Notes under the pieces: generated by a model
The model's database searches: none
Seen by the model: the letters and a program-made list of their open reading frames with translations, nothing else
Told to the model about the DNA's origin: nothing
Shown here: piece after piece, positions 1 to 10,861 of the stretch
How positions within the stretch are numbered: position 1 is the first letter of the stretch
Layout of the letters: each line of letters begins with the position of its first letter
Source of the DNA: Rhizobium sp. WYCCWR10014
GTDB taxonomy: Bacteria; Pseudomonadota; Alphaproteobacteria; Rhizobiales; Rhizobiaceae
DNA: 59,314 nt
Assembly: GCF_001657485.1 (NCBI RefSeq)
Contig: NZ_LXFU01000033.1
Location: 1-59,314 of the forward strand
Reading direction: 5' to 3'
Position numbers and translations under genes: made by a program

Positions 1-41
1 CGCGAGCCACCGCGAAGGCGACGAGCCATCGCACATCGACA

Positions 42-81
42 ACTAAGTTAGCGCCTATGGGGTCAAGCCCGAGGATGACGG
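42..81 (+). repeat. 40-bp dispersed repeat, left copy
   Basis: These 40 bases recur without mismatch, in inverted orientation, at 59215-59254. The second half (GTCAAGCCCGAGGATGACGG) belongs to a rhizobial intergenic motif also seen in diverged form at 11593-11676. The stretch from 1 to 141 holds no gene beyond this repeat; the rnhA stop lies at 142. Confidence 0.75.
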
Positions 82-141
82 GTGGGGTGGGCGGAAGGCA
101 ATTCACGCAAGCGGGCTTTTCCCGGCGAATGCGCAGGCCTG

Positions 142-597
142 CTAAAACGAAACCGCCTTGCCCTTCTTGAAGGGCTCCATGCCCCGGCGGGCGAGTTCGT
201 CGGCGCGTTCGTTTTCCGGGTGGCCGGCGTGGCCCTTGACCCAGTGCAGCGTCACCTTGTGGCGGTCGCGGGCCGCCTCCAGCGCCTGCCAGAGTTCGGC
301 ATTCTTCACCGGCTTCTTGTCGGCGGTCTTCCAGCCGTTTTTCTTCCAGCCGAAAATCCACTTGGAAATGCCGTCCTTGACATAGGCGCTGTCGGTATAG
401 AGATCGACCTCGCAGGGGCTCTTCAAGGCCGATAGCGCCGAGATCGCCGCCAGCAGCTCCATGCGATTGTTGGTCGTATCCGCCTCGCCGCCGCAAAGCT
501 CCTTTTCGACATCGCCATACCGCAGGACGGCGCCCCATCCGCCGGGGCCGGGATTGCCGGAGCATGCGCCGTCGGTGAAGATATCGACGTGTTTCAT
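142..597 (-). CDS. rnhA: ribonuclease HI
   Basis: Hydrolyses the RNA strand of RNA-DNA hybrids in the cytoplasm (R-loops, primers). The protein is 151 residues, normal for bacterial RNase HI. All catalytic carboxylates can be seen: D9 in [16 protein letters not shown]47 in [10 protein letters not shown]69 in YTDSAY, D133 in ERADELA, plus the loop histidine in KGHAGH around residue 123. The ATG overlaps the TGA of the upstream homoserine kinase gene by four bases (ATGA), so the two are translationally coupled, an arrangement common in rhizobia. Confidence 0.97.
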   Translation of the reverse strand: MKHVDIFTDGACSGNPGPGGWGAVLRYGDVEKELCGGEADTTNNRMELLAAISALSALKSPCEVDLYTDSAYVKDGISKWIFGWKKNGWKTADKKPVKNAELWQALEAARDRHKVTLHWVKGHAGHPENERADELARRGMEPFKKGKAVSF

Positions 598-1559
598 AGG
601 CTCAATCCATATTCGGCGGGCGTCTTGATCTGGCGGTGGAACCGCAGCTTGCGGAGATATTCGAGCGGGTCCTTCTTGGTGACCATGGCGCCCTCCGGCG
701 TCGTCAGCCAGTCATAGAGCCGGGTCAGGAAGAAGCGCAGCGCCGACCCACGCGACAGCACCGGCAGGGCAGCGACTTCGGCATCGCTCAACGGCCGGAC
801 GCTCTGGTAACCCTCGAGCATCGCCGTGCCCTTGGTGATGTTATAGGCGCCGTCCTTCTCGAAGCACCAGGCATTCAGGCAGATCGAGACGTCATAGGCG
901 AGCAGGTCGTTGCAGGCGAAATAGAAATCGATCAGGCCGGAGAGCTGGTCGCCGAGGAAGAAGACGTTGTCGGGGAAGAGGTCGGCATGGATGACGCCGG
1001 CCGGCAGGCCGCCCGGCCAGGCTGCAGAGAGGAAATCGAGTTCGCTGCGGATCTCGGTCTGCAGGCCGGGCTCGACCTCGCCGGCGCGCGGCTCGGATTT
1101 CTCCCAGAGGCCCCGCCAGCCGTCGATCGATAGCGCATTCGGGCGCTTCAGCGCGAAACCATCGCCCGCCACATGCATCTCGGCCAGCGCCCTGCCGACT
1201 TCGCGGCAATGTTTGGCCTCCGGCTTTCTCAGCCACATGCCTTCGAGGAAGGAGATCAGTGCTGCCGGGCGGCCGGACAGCGAGCCGAGCAGCGCGCCAT
1301 CCCGGCGCGGCAGCGGCAGTGGGCAGGACAGACCGCGGGCGGCGAGATGCTGCATCAGGCCGAGGAAGAAAGGCAGATCGCTCTTTTCCACGCGCTTTTC
1401 ATAGAGCGTCAGGATCAGCGGATCCTTGGAGGTGTGCAGCAGGAAGTTGGAGTTTTCGACGCCTTCGGCGATGCCCTTATAGGAGAGCAGCGTGCCTGCG
1501 TCATATTCCGTCAGGAACCACTTCAGATCGTCTTCGGCGATATCGGTATAGACTGCCAA
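594..1559 (-). CDS. thrB: homoserine kinase (ThrB, APH-fold type)
   Basis: Phosphorylates homoserine to O-phosphohomoserine in threonine biosynthesis. The 321-residue protein has the aminoglycoside-phosphotransferase fold, not the GHMP fold of enterobacterial ThrB. The Brenner-type motif [13 protein letters not shown] (catalytic Asp and Asn) and the Mg-binding Asp in GLIDFYFA are present. The N-terminus [20 protein letters not shown] matches the family from its first residue, so the start is read as TTG at 1559. No strong Shine-Dalgarno precedes it. The stop overlaps rnhA. A 72-base gap separates it from ispH upstream, so the three may be one transcript. Confidence 0.95.
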   Translation of the reverse strand: MAVYTDIAEDDLKWFLTEYDAGTLLSYKGIAEGVENSNFLLHTSKDPLILTLYEKRVEKSDLPFFLGLMQHLAARGLSCPLPLPRRDGALLGSLSGRPAALISFLEGMWLRKPEAKHCREVGRALAEMHVAGDGFALKRPNALSIDGWRGLWEKSEPRAGEVEPGLQTEIRSELDFLSAAWPGGLPAGVIHADLFPDNVFFLGDQLSGLIDFYFACNDLLAYDVSICLNAWCFEKDGAYNITKGTAMLEGYQSVRPLSDAEVAALPVLSRGSALRFFLTRLYDWLTTPEGAMVTKKDPLEYLRKLRFHRQIKTPAEYGLSL

Positions 1560-1631
1560 GTGAGGTCTCGCCCTTCATGCCTTGTTGATATTGGATTTTG
1601 CCGGAGTGGACGCCAGGGCCGAATGGCCGAT

Positions 1632-2633
1632 CTAGCCGTTGACGAAGGCCATGTCGGCCGCCGTCAGCTCGATGTTGCGCAGTTCGCGATTGACGAGGAA
1701 ATTTTCGGTTTCCTGCACCGTTTCGGCCAGCTCGACGTGGGCGTCGAAGCGGGCACGGAAAGCCTCGATGATCTCGTTGACGATGACCTCGGGGGCCGAT
1801 GCGCCCGCGGAAAGGCCGAGCGTCGAAATCGCGCCGATCTCGTCCCAGTCGAGCTCGGCGGCGCGCTGCACGAGGATCGATTTTTTCGCCCCTGCCCTGA
1901 GCGCCACTTCGACGAGGCGCTTGGAATTGGACGAATTCGGCGCGCCGACGATGATGAAGAGATCGCAGCCCGGCGCTGCCTGCTTCACCACCTCCTGGCG
2001 GTTGGTCGTCGCATAACAGATCGAGTCCGCCGCCGGCGCGGTCAGGTTCGGGAAGCGCTCGTGCAGGCGGGTGATGACGCCGGCCGTATCGTCGACCGAC
2101 AGCGTCGTCTGGGTGACATAGCCGAGATTGTCGGGATCAACAGGGACGTAGGCATCGGCATCCTCGATCGTCTCGATCAGCGAGACCGAACCCTCCGGCA
2201 GTTGCCCCATCGTGCCGATCACCTCGGGATGGCCGGCGTGGCCGATGAGGACGACATGGCGGCCGAGGCGATTGTGGCGCATCGCCTGTTTGTGGACCTT
2301 GGAGACCAGCGGGCAGGTGGCGTCGAGATAAAAGAGGTTGCGGCTTGCTGCATCCTCCGGCACGGATTTCGGCACGCCATGGGCGGAGAATACCACCGGC
2401 TGGGCGCGGTGTTCGGCCGGAATCTCGTCCAACTCCTCGACGAAGACGGCGCCCTTGGCCTCCAGCCCCTCGACGACATAACGATTGTGGACGATCTCGT
2501 GGCGCACATAGACCGGCGCGCCATAGGATTTCAGCGCCAGCACGACGATCTGGATGGCACGGTCGACACCGGCGCAGAAGCCGCGCGGACCGCAGAGCCT
2601 GATCGTCAAGGGAGGTTTCGCCGCAATATTCAT
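1632..2633 (-). CDS. ispH: 4-hydroxy-3-methylbut-2-enyl diphosphate reductase
   Basis: Last enzyme of the MEP isoprenoid pathway: it reduces HMBPP to IPP and DMAPP using a [4Fe-4S] cluster. The 333-residue protein carries the three cluster cysteines in [12 protein letters not shown] (near residue 21), [11 protein letters not shown] and [12 protein letters not shown], and the TN-x-R-Q motif. The first MEP enzyme, Dxs, is encoded at the other end of this window (57110), but the two genes are unlinked in transcription. ATG at 2633 is chosen because the homologous N-terminus begins there ([19 protein letters not shown]). Confidence 0.97.
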   Translation of the reverse strand: MNIAAKPPLTIRLCGPRGFCAGVDRAIQIVVLALKSYGAPVYVRHEIVHNRYVVEGLEAKGAVFVEELDEIPAEHRAQPVVFSAHGVPKSVPEDAASRNLFYLDATCPLVSKVHKQAMRHNRLGRHVVLIGHAGHPEVIGTMGQLPEGSVSLIETIEDADAYVPVDPDNLGYVTQTTLSVDDTAGVITRLHERFPNLTAPAADSICYATTNRQEVVKQAAPGCDLFIIVGAPNSSNSKRLVEVALRAGAKKSILVQRAAELDWDEIGAISTLGLSAGASAPEVIVNEIIEAFRARFDAHVELAETVQETENFLVNRELRNIELTAADMAFVNG

Positions 2634-2696
2634 GTCAGTTCCGGGTTGAGAGATTTAGGGACCTCTAGCCCAAAATGGTCCAGAATTGAAGTGATA

Positions 2697-3452
2697 CTAT
2701 TGCTGAGGTGTCTTGGCGCCCTTGCGGAACCAGGAGATCGCCACCACGACGAGAAGCACGGCGGCAAGCCCATACCAGGTGAAAGCATATTGCAGATGGT
2801 CGTTCGGCAGATCCACCTGGGTGACGCCGCCGATTGGCAGGCCAGCCGGATTGGGGGTCGAATCAGCGTCGACGAAAAAGGGAATGACGCTCGCTTTCTC
2901 CAGCCCGACGCTCTCGGCCATGACGTCGAGATCCTTCCAATAGAAGATGTTCTTGGCGACGTCGTTATCCGGCACCACCCAGGAGGGCTTGCCGGGAAGC
3001 TTTTCGCGCGCCAGGCCGGTGACGGTCTGCTGATCCGTCAGCTGGCCCTGCATGCGCGTTTCCGGCTCCTTGTTGTCAAAGGGAACGAAGCCGCGATTGA
3101 CGAAGAGAATGCGCCCGTCGGCAAGCTCCAGCGGGGTATAGATGTAATATCCGGTCTGGCCGCGCCAGGTGGCGAAGAAGTGCCGCTCCTTATTGTTGAT
3201 ATAGCGGCCGGTGGCGGTCACCTTGCGGTATTCGATTTCGCCGCCTGCAGCCGCCATCGCCTCGATGTCGGCGAGCGGCACGGGGGCTGCAACTTGGCGT
3301 GCGGCGATATCGGCGATCAGGCCCTCCTTCCAGTGCAGGCGCTCCACCTGCCAGGTGCCGAGCGAAATCAGGATGGCAAGGGCGATCAGCACCAGGGTGC
3401 CGGTAAAAACCGGCAGCCGGCGGCGCGGCGCGGCATGATCGATATCAGTCAC
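2697..3452 (-). CDS. SURF1 family cytochrome oxidase assembly protein
   Basis: A 251-residue inner-membrane protein of the Shy1/SURF1 family, which helps insert heme a into subunit I of aa3 oxidases. It has the family topology: a transmembrane helix near residues 16-34, a soluble periplasmic domain, and a second helix near 218-240. The family motif GTWQVERLHWK follows the first helix. The start is GTG at 3452, preceded by GAAGGACGCCTGA, and overlaps the end of the DUF983 gene by eight bases. The cytochrome oxidase operon lies only 1.8 kb away, which fits the role. Confidence 0.93.
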   Translation of the reverse strand: MTDIDHAAPRRRLPVFTGTLVLIALAILISLGTWQVERLHWKEGLIADIAARQVAAPVPLADIEAMAAAGGEIEYRKVTATGRYINNKERHFFATWRGQTGYYIYTPLELADGRILFVNRGFVPFDNKEPETRMQGQLTDQQTVTGLAREKLPGKPSWVVPDNDVAKNIFYWKDLDVMAESVGLEKASVIPFFVDADSTPNPAGLPIGGVTQVDLPNDHLQYAFTWYGLAAVLLVVVAISWFRKGAKTPQQ

Positions 3453-3825
3453 TCAGGCGTCCTTCGCGGGCATTATGGCGGTATTGCATGGCGATCAGGA
3501 TGCCTTTGAACCAGCGCAGCGTCAGCAGCGACAGGATGATGGTCAGCGGAGCGAAGAGCAGGATATGCACCCAGATCGGCGGTCCGTAATTCACCTGCAG
3601 CCATAGCACCATGCCGATGACGATGAAGCCGACGATGAGGATGACGAAGACGGCGGGACCGTCACCGGAATCGGCAAAGGAATAATCGAGGCCGCAGGCT
3701 GCACAGCGCGGCTTTACGCCGAGCAGGCCATCGAACAGCTTGCCTTGCCCGCAGCGCGGGCAGCAGCCCTTGATGCCTGTCTTCACCGGATCGACGGGGG
3801 GAAAATGGGCGCTGTCGTCGTTCAT
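3445..3825 (-). CDS. DUF983 family membrane protein
   Basis: A 126-residue protein with an N-terminal zinc-ribbon-like CCPRCGQGKLF...CAACGLDYS segment and two transmembrane helices (about 57-78 and 85-106), the DUF983 layout. Its function is unknown, but in alphaproteobacteria it sits beside SURF1 and cytochrome oxidase genes, which suggests a role in oxidase assembly. I place the start at ATG 3825, where AAGGAGTGGA precedes the codon; a longer reading back to 3999 would run through repeats and is unlikely. The ribosome binding site lies inside a 13-bp tandem repeat (3827-3865). Confidence 0.88.
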   Translation of the reverse strand: MNDDSAHFPPVDPVKTGIKGCCPRCGQGKLFDGLLGVKPRCAACGLDYSFADSGDGPAVFVILIVGFIVIGMVLWLQVNYGPPIWVHILLFAPLTIILSLLTLRWFKGILIAMQYRHNAREGRLSD

Positions 3826-3826
3826 T

Positions 3827-3865
3827 CCACTCCTTCTGGCCACTCCTTCTGGCCATTCCTTCCGG
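3827..3865 (-). repeat. three tandem 13-bp units carrying the DUF983 Shine-Dalgarno
   Basis: On the plus strand CCACTCCTTCTGG occurs at 3827-3839 and again at 3840-3852, followed by CCATTCCTTCCGG at 3853-3865 with two changes. Read on the minus strand, each unit contains an AGAAGGAGTGG or AGGAATGG purine stretch, so the gene has two or three ribosome-binding-like sequences in a row upstream of its ATG. Confidence 0.8.
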
Positions 3866-3954
3866 CAGCCTTGGTGGTCGCGGCGCGATGCCGCCTTAAC
3901 TCTCCCATAAAGTATTCGCAGGACGAAGGGAAATGCCTGCGTGATTTCGTCCCG

Positions 3955-3996
3955 CTGATAGTTCCTCACATCGGAATCGATGTGAGGAACTATCAG
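3955..3996. repeat. 19-bp perfect inverted repeat
   Basis: Left arm 3955-3973 (CTGATAGTTCCTCACATCG) and right arm 3978-3996 are exactly complementary, separated by GAAT. It lies between two divergent genes (DUF983 leftward, CPT-like kinase rightward), so it is not placed as a terminator for either. Hairpin repeat A follows 12 bases later. It could be an operator, a transcript-stabilising hairpin or part of a repeat element. Confidence 0.85.
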
Positions 3997-3999
3997 CAA

Positions 4000-4053
4000 T
4001 TCAAAGTGTTACAGCGTCCTTGCCGCGTCTGAAAAGGTCGCGCGGCGCTGTAA
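4000..4053. repeat. AGCGTCC hairpin repeat, copy A
   Basis: TTCAAAGTG at 4000 leads into TTACAGCG (4009-4016), a GCGTC...GGTCGC inner stem and CGCTGTAA (4046-4053), which closes the outer stem exactly. Related copies are at 17914 (B), 53617 (C) and 55905 (D). It lies just upstream of the CPT-like gene. Confidence 0.8.
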
Positions 4054-4083
4054 TGATTCGCGCCAAACAGAAGAAGAAGACTG

Positions 4084-4725
4084 ATGACCAATGATAGCCA
4101 TTCCGTGCAGATCATAATCCTGAACGGCGCGCCGCGGAGCGGCAAATCGAGCATCGCGCGCGCAGTGCAGGAACACTTCGAGGGGCCGTGGATCAACCTC
4201 GGCGTCGACAGCTACAATGCGATGACACCGAAGCGCTACCTTCCGGGCATCGGACTGCGGCCGGGCGGCGAACGGCCGGACCTGGAGGAACTGGTGCCGT
4301 TCTTTTATGCGGCGCTCTACGAATCGATCGCCATCCATGCCAGCCTGGGGCTCAATGTCGTTGCCGATCTCGGCCATCACGACAGCTATTCGCAGCCGCT
4401 CGGCATCCTCGGCGATTGCGCCCGGCGGTTGGAAAACTTTCCCGTGCTGTTCGTCGGCGTCCGCTGTCCGATCGAGACGATCATGCAGCGGCGCGACATT
4501 GTCCAAGAGGGGCGCGAGACGCTTTATCTCAGCGCCACGGAGGACGTGCCCATTCCAGAACCGGTGCAACGCTGGCAGGATGAGGTTCATCGTCCCGGCA
4601 TCTACGACATGGAGGTCGATACGTCAGTGCTGACACCGCTCGAATGCGCCGAAGCCATCCGCCACCAGCTGGATCTCGGCATTCCCGAACCTTCGGCTTT
4701 CGAACGGATCGCCGGGGCGCGCTGA
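4084..4725 (+). CDS. chloramphenicol phosphotransferase-like P-loop kinase
   Basis: A 213-residue cytoplasmic protein of the CPT-like family of small kinases. The P-loop is LNGAPRSGKSSIARA (residues 13-27). The family's GVDSY segment follows near residue 40, and VVADLGHHDS near 93 is the second acidic motif. The C-terminal part with VRCPIETIMQRR is the lid arginine region. Family members phosphorylate small molecules (chloramphenicol in Streptomyces), but the substrate here cannot be read from sequence, and its location next to the oxidase genes gives no clue. It is transcribed away from DUF983. Confidence 0.85.
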   Translation: MTNDSHSVQIIILNGAPRSGKSSIARAVQEHFEGPWINLGVDSYNAMTPKRYLPGIGLRPGGERPDLEELVPFFYAALYESIAIHASLGLNVVADLGHHDSYSQPLGILGDCARRLENFPVLFVGVRCPIETIMQRRDIVQEGRETLYLSATEDVPIPEPVQRWQDEVHRPGIYDMEVDTSVLTPLECAEAIRHQLDLGIPEPSAFERIAGAR

Positions 4726-4775
4726 GTGATGAAAAGCGGGCACGGGCCCTCACCTCGGCCCAGGAGATTGCCGCA

Positions 4776-4936
4776 CCTGCCCCTCGTCCGGCTGCCGCCA
4801 CCGACGGGGGTCGAGCCACTGGTCTCGACCCGTCCTTTGGACCCCCGCAAACGGGGCGAAGGGATACGCCGCAGCCTCGCGTTTCCCTCTTCTCCCCTCG
4901 GGGAGAAGGTGCCCGTAGGGCGGATGAGGGGGCCGG
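4776..4936. repeat. RIME-like intergenic mosaic element
   Basis: The element starts with CCCCTCGTCCGGCTGCCGCC, contains a GGGTCGAG...CTCGACCC hairpin (4808-4831), and ends with CTTCTCCCCTCGGGGAGAAGG and GGCGGATGAGGGGG. This is the modular layout of rhizobial intergenic mosaic elements. It sits between the convergent CPT-like gene and ctaE. Together with the copy at 5070-5115 it fills most of 4726-5172, where I see no gene. Confidence 0.8.
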
Positions 4937-5069
4937 GAATGCCGGTCTTTCAACAATATCTATGCGGCTTCGACCGCGCTGGTATTGTCTCACCGCTGTT
5001 CAGAACGCTGTGGCCGGCGTTGCCGTCGGCATGGCGGGATAGCTTATTGCGGAAAGAGTGTGCCGTGTA

Positions 5070-5115
5070 GCCCCCTCATCCGCCTGCCGGCACCTTCTCC
5101 CCGAGGGGAGAAGCG
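5070..5115. repeat. RIME-like half element
   Basis: CCCCCTCATCCGCCTGCCGG followed by a CTTCTCCCC/GGGGAGAAG hairpin, the same module found at 4890-4936, 21016, 27494 and 28950. Confidence 0.8.
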
Positions 5116-5172
5116 ATTTGCGGCAACCTCTGCTGCCCGTCCCACGATGACGGAGCGTGGGGAACCGCCAAC

Positions 5173-5201
5173 AAAAAAGGCGGGCACGGGGCCCGCCTTT
5201 T
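5173..5201 (-). terminator. rho-independent terminator of the cytochrome oxidase operon
   Basis: On the minus strand AAAGGCGGGC, a short CCCGT loop, and GCCCGCC followed by six T. It begins 18 bases after the ctaE stop. The stem is GC-rich with A and T runs on both sides, so it may also stop transcription from the opposite side. Confidence 0.9.
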
Positions 5202-5218
5202 CTCAAGTTTCGTTCCGG

Positions 5219-6094
5219 TCAGCCAGCTACCGGTGCGCCCCAGCCGCCCCAGACGTAGATGCAGAAGAACAGGAACAGCCAGACGACGTCGACGAAGTGC
5301 CAGTACCAGGCGGCCGCCTCGAAGCCGAAATGCTGCTTCGGAGTGAAGTCGCCGCGCAGCGCACGGATCAGGCAGACAGCCAGGAAGATCGTGCCGACAA
5401 GCACGTGGAAACCGTGGAAGCCGGTCGCCATGAAGAAGGTCGCGCCGTAGATCGAGCTTTTGAAGGCGAAGGGGGCGTGAGCATATTCGTAGGCCTGAAC
5501 GGCAGAGAAGAACATACCGAGCAACACCGTCAGCGTCAGGCCCTGGATCAGGCCCTTGCGGTCGTTGTGCAGCAGCGCATGGTGCGCCCAGGTGACCGTT
5601 GTGCCCGAGAGCAGCAGGATGACAGTGTTGTAGATCGGCAGGTGCCAGGGGTCGAGGACCTCGATGCCCTTCGGCGGCCAGGTGCCGCCGGTATAGAGCA
5701 GGCGCGAGGCCTGGATCGCTTCATTCGGATAGAGGCTGGCGTCGAAATAGGCCCAGAACCAGGCGACGAAGAACATCACTTCCGAAGCGATGAACATGAT
5801 CATGCCGTAGCGCAGGTGCAGCGAGACGACGCGGGTATGGGCGCCCTCATGGGCTTCCTTCACCGTATCGGCCCACCAGCCGTACATGACGTAGAGCACC
5901 AGCGCGAAGCCGATATAGAAAACCCAGGGATTGGCAAGCTCGAAGCCGGCGACCTTGAACGAGCCGCCGTTCAGGTAGCGCATGTAGGAGACGCCGCCGA
6001 TCGCCATGATGAAGGCGCCGAGCGAGGCTAGAATCGGCCACGGGCTCGGATCGATGATGTGATAGTCGTGATTCTTCTGATGAGCATCGGCCAT
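5219..6094 (-). CDS. ctaE: cytochrome c oxidase subunit III
   Basis: Third core subunit of the aa3-type proton-pumping oxidase in the inner membrane. At 291 residues it has the seven-helix form typical of alphaproteobacteria. It starts MADAHQKNHDYHIIDPSPWP, and shows the conserved WWADTVKEAHEG segment, the EVMFF motif near residue 105 and the GFHGFHVLVG segment near 223. It is the last gene of the operon ctaC-ctaD-ctaB-coxF-ctaG-ctaE, and a terminator follows at once. Confidence 0.97.
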   Translation of the reverse strand: MADAHQKNHDYHIIDPSPWPILASLGAFIMAIGGVSYMRYLNGGSFKVAGFELANPWVFYIGFALVLYVMYGWWADTVKEAHEGAHTRVVSLHLRYGMIMFIASEVMFFVAWFWAYFDASLYPNEAIQASRLLYTGGTWPPKGIEVLDPWHLPIYNTVILLLSGTTVTWAHHALLHNDRKGLIQGLTLTVLLGMFFSAVQAYEYAHAPFAFKSSIYGATFFMATGFHGFHVLVGTIFLAVCLIRALRGDFTPKQHFGFEAAAWYWHFVDVVWLFLFFCIYVWGGWGAPVAG

Positions 6095-6155
6095 GTCGCT
6101 ATCCCCGGATGTCTTCCTTCACTCCGCTCCCGGCATAACCGGAAACGAGCCTTGA

Positions 6156-6764
6156 TCAAAGTTTCTTTTCAATCTTCTCCGCTCCACCCTCATTCGAAGC
6201 CACCGGCTTCGGACCTTCTTTCGGGTAGAACGTATATGACAGCGTAACCGTATGGATATTCTTGGATTCCACCGCCTTGACGATTTCAGGATCGATGTAG
6301 AACACCACCGGCATGTCGAGCTTCTCGCCCGGCTTCAGGTCCGTTTCCGTAAAGCAGAAACATTGCACCTTGTTGAAATAGACGCCGGCTTCGCCCGGCG
6401 TGACGTTGAAAACCGCCTGGCCGCGCTGGGTCTCGTTCGAACGATTCTCGGCGGTGAAATTGACCTGGATGGTCTCGCCGATCTTCGGATTGACCTCGCG
6501 CTCGACCGGCTTGAAGTCCCATTGCAGGCCGGGAGCGACATTGGCGTCGAAGGTGACGCGCATCGTGCGGTCGAGCACGACGCTCGACACCTGGTCGACG
6601 CGCTGCGTCGTGCCGTTATAGCCGGTCACCTGGCAGAAGATGCGGTAGAGCGGCACGGCGGCATAGCTCATCGCGCCCATGCCGAAGACGAAGCTCAGGC
6701 ACATCATGACGACGGCACCGTTGTTGCGGCCCTGCTTCTTCGGTGTACCGGCGTTGTCGCTCAT
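6156..6764 (-). CDS. ctaG: cytochrome c oxidase assembly protein CtaG (Cox11)
   Basis: Copper chaperone that delivers copper to the CuB site of subunit I. The 202-residue protein has one N-terminal transmembrane helix (about 18-38) and a periplasmic domain with the copper-binding CFCFTETDL motif near residue 132. The conserved [18 protein letters not shown] follows the helix. ATG 6764 overlaps the stop of coxF (ATGA), which settles the start against a longer upstream reading frame. Confidence 0.95.
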   Translation of the reverse strand: MSDNAGTPKKQGRNNGAVVMMCLSFVFGMGAMSYAAVPLYRIFCQVTGYNGTTQRVDQVSSVVLDRTMRVTFDANVAPGLQWDFKPVEREVNPKIGETIQVNFTAENRSNETQRGQAVFNVTPGEAGVYFNKVQCFCFTETDLKPGEKLDMPVVFYIDPEIVKAVESKNIHTVTLSYTFYPKEGPKPVASNEGGAEKIEKKL

Positions 6765-6901
6765 CCGGCCGTTCCCCCGCCGATCTTCACGATTGCCATC
6801 ACGTAGAAGAGAACGACGAGGCCGGCAAGCACCAGCCCCAGCGCGACGTTGCGGTTGCGGCGCGACTTGAGCTGCTTTTCCGTGAGCTTGACCAATTCCA
6901 T
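6761..6901 (-). CDS. coxF: CoxF-type small membrane protein of the oxidase operon
   Basis: A 46-residue protein: a charged N-terminus with [10 protein letters not shown], then one transmembrane helix ([20 protein letters not shown]). It lies between ctaB and ctaG and overlaps both: its ATG shares a base with the ctaB stop (TGATG), and its own TGA overlaps the ctaG ATG. Small proteins of this kind occupy the same place in other rhizobial and paracoccal cox operons; their exact function is unclear. The tight coupling supports its being translated. Confidence 0.85.
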   Translation of the reverse strand: MELVKLTEKQLKSRRNRNVALGLVLAGLVVLFYVMAIVKIGGGTAG

Positions 6902-7854
6902 CAGAACCAACCTCCCGCATGCGAGACCAGCACCGACGCCAGCCGATCGATCATCAAGGCGGAGAACACGGCGAAGAGATAGAAGATCGAGAAGCCGAAG
7001 AGCTTCTTCGCCGGGATCATCTTCAGATCGCCGTCGGGCATGCGCCAGACGGCGATGGAACAGTATATGAAGATCGCACCGAGAGCGGCGGCGACGAGGC
7101 CATAACCGAGGCTCGCGAAACCGAGGAAGGATGGCAAGACCGCGCAGATAGCGGTCAGCACCGCATAGGCGACGATCTGATGCTTGGTCACCCGTTCGCC
7201 GGCGACGTTCGGCAGCATCGGCACGCCGACGGCCTCGTAATCGCGCATCTTGAAGAGGGCAAGCGCCCAGAAATGCGCCGGCGTCCACAGGAAGATGATG
7301 AGGAAGAGAACGGTGCTCTCGATCGTCACGCTGTTGGTGACGCAAGCCCAGCCGATCATCGGCGGGAAAGCGCCGGCAGCACCGCCGATGACGATGTTCT
7401 GCGGCGTCGAGCGCTTCAGCCACATGGTGTAGACCACGGCATAGAAGAAGATGGTGAAGGCGAGGATGCCGGCCGAGAGCCAGTTGACGGCCAGGCCGAG
7501 GATCACCACCGAAAAGCCCGACAGCACCAGACCGAAGGCAAGTGCCTCGGAGGGCGCGATGCGGCCTGCCGGGATCGGACGGTTGGCAGTGCGGCTCATG
7601 ATGGCGTCGATATCGGCGTCATACCACATGTTCAGCGCGCCGGAGGCGCCGGCGCCGACGGCGATGCAGAGGATGGCGATCATGCCGAGGACGGGATGGA
7701 TGTGGCCCGGCGCCAGCACGAGACCGGCAAAGGCAGTGAAGACCACGAGCGACATGACCCGTGGCTTCAACAATTCGAAATAATCGCGCGCACTCGCTTC
7801 CGACAATTCGCCGTCCTTTGCAAGCGCCCCGTGATTGTCGATAACAGTCATCAT
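6901..7854 (-). CDS. ctaB: protoheme IX farnesyltransferase (heme O synthase)
   Basis: Converts heme B to heme O in the membrane, the first step towards the heme A of aa3 oxidase. The 317-residue protein has many transmembrane helices and the UbiA-family Asp-rich motif [19 protein letters not shown] near residue 80, as well as the second loop [16 protein letters not shown]. Two ATG codons begin the gene (7854 and 7851). It follows ctaD after a 64-base gap that contains a strong hairpin. Confidence 0.97.
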   Translation of the reverse strand: MMTVIDNHGALAKDGELSEASARDYFELLKPRVMSLVVFTAFAGLVLAPGHIHPVLGMIAILCIAVGAGASGALNMWYDADIDAIMSRTANRPIPAGRIAPSEALAFGLVLSGFSVVILGLAVNWLSAGILAFTIFFYAVVYTMWLKRSTPQNIVIGGAAGAFPPMIGWACVTNSVTIESTVLFLIIFLWTPAHFWALALFKMRDYEAVGVPMLPNVAGERVTKHQIVAYAVLTAICAVLPSFLGFASLGYGLVAAALGAIFIYCSIAVWRMPDGDLKMIPAKKLFGFSIFYLFAVFSALMIDRLASVLVSHAGGWF

Positions 7855-7873
7855 TCCGTCCTGAATGTCTTAC

Positions 7874-7908
7874 CATCAGGACGCCGTATCGAATGCGGCG
7901 TCCTGATG
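7874..7908 (-). promoter_or_regulatory. intercistronic stem-loop between ctaD and ctaB
   Basis: CATCAGGACGCCG (7874-7886) pairs exactly with CGGCGTCCTGATG (7896-7908) around a 9-base loop. No T-run follows on the minus strand, so it is less likely a full terminator than a 3' stabiliser or processing site. It could give more ctaCD than ctaB mRNA. Confidence 0.75.
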
Positions 7909-7918
7909 CCCGCGCAAT

Positions 7919-10524
<2,606 letters not shown>

Positions 10525-10861
10525 CTTATTATCTCCCTCGAGCGCTTGACCTGCAAAATAGAACGCAGAATCCTTGCCATCTTCAGCGCTTCAAACCACA
10601 GTTTGGCATTTGCCGCAACAGGTCAGAGCAATTGTCTATGCGGCATTTTTGCTCAAAGCATAGGCAGGTCAGAACGGCAAAACATCCCAAGTTTTTCATC
10701 AGCATATGAAAAATCGGCTTTCCGGCCAATCCGCGCGCGACACATTATTTCGCAAAGGTCCAATTTCCGCCGCAGTCCCCCGGTTTTCACGGGGTGGGGC
10801 TTTTCATTTTTGGTGGGCAGCTTCAACAATAGCCGCAATGATTCGATATCCAGAGGTTTCC
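10525..10861. other. divergent promoter region between ctaC and the IalB-family gene
   Basis: About 337 bases between two divergently transcribed genes, so it must hold the promoter of the oxidase operon and that of the IalB-family gene. Apart from a short CCCCCGGTTTTCACGGGGTGG inverted motif around 10777-10797, I see no repeat, RNA gene or conserved operator I can name. Confidence 0.5.

Noticed and set aside
1173..3509. A 778-codon open frame on the plus strand across thrB, ispH and SURF1
   Set aside because: It lies antisense to three well-supported genes, has low-complexity Arg/Gly/Asp-rich composition, and shows no family motif. Such frames are common opposite high-GC genes.
4529..5042. 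Several overlapping frames between the CPT-like gene and ctaE
   Set aside because: They are encoded by RIME-like repeats and change among copies; no conserved protein is evident.
10706..10861. A longer N-terminus for the IalB-family protein
   Set aside because: It would place 52 residues before a clear signal peptide. AGAGG lies directly before ATG 10862.
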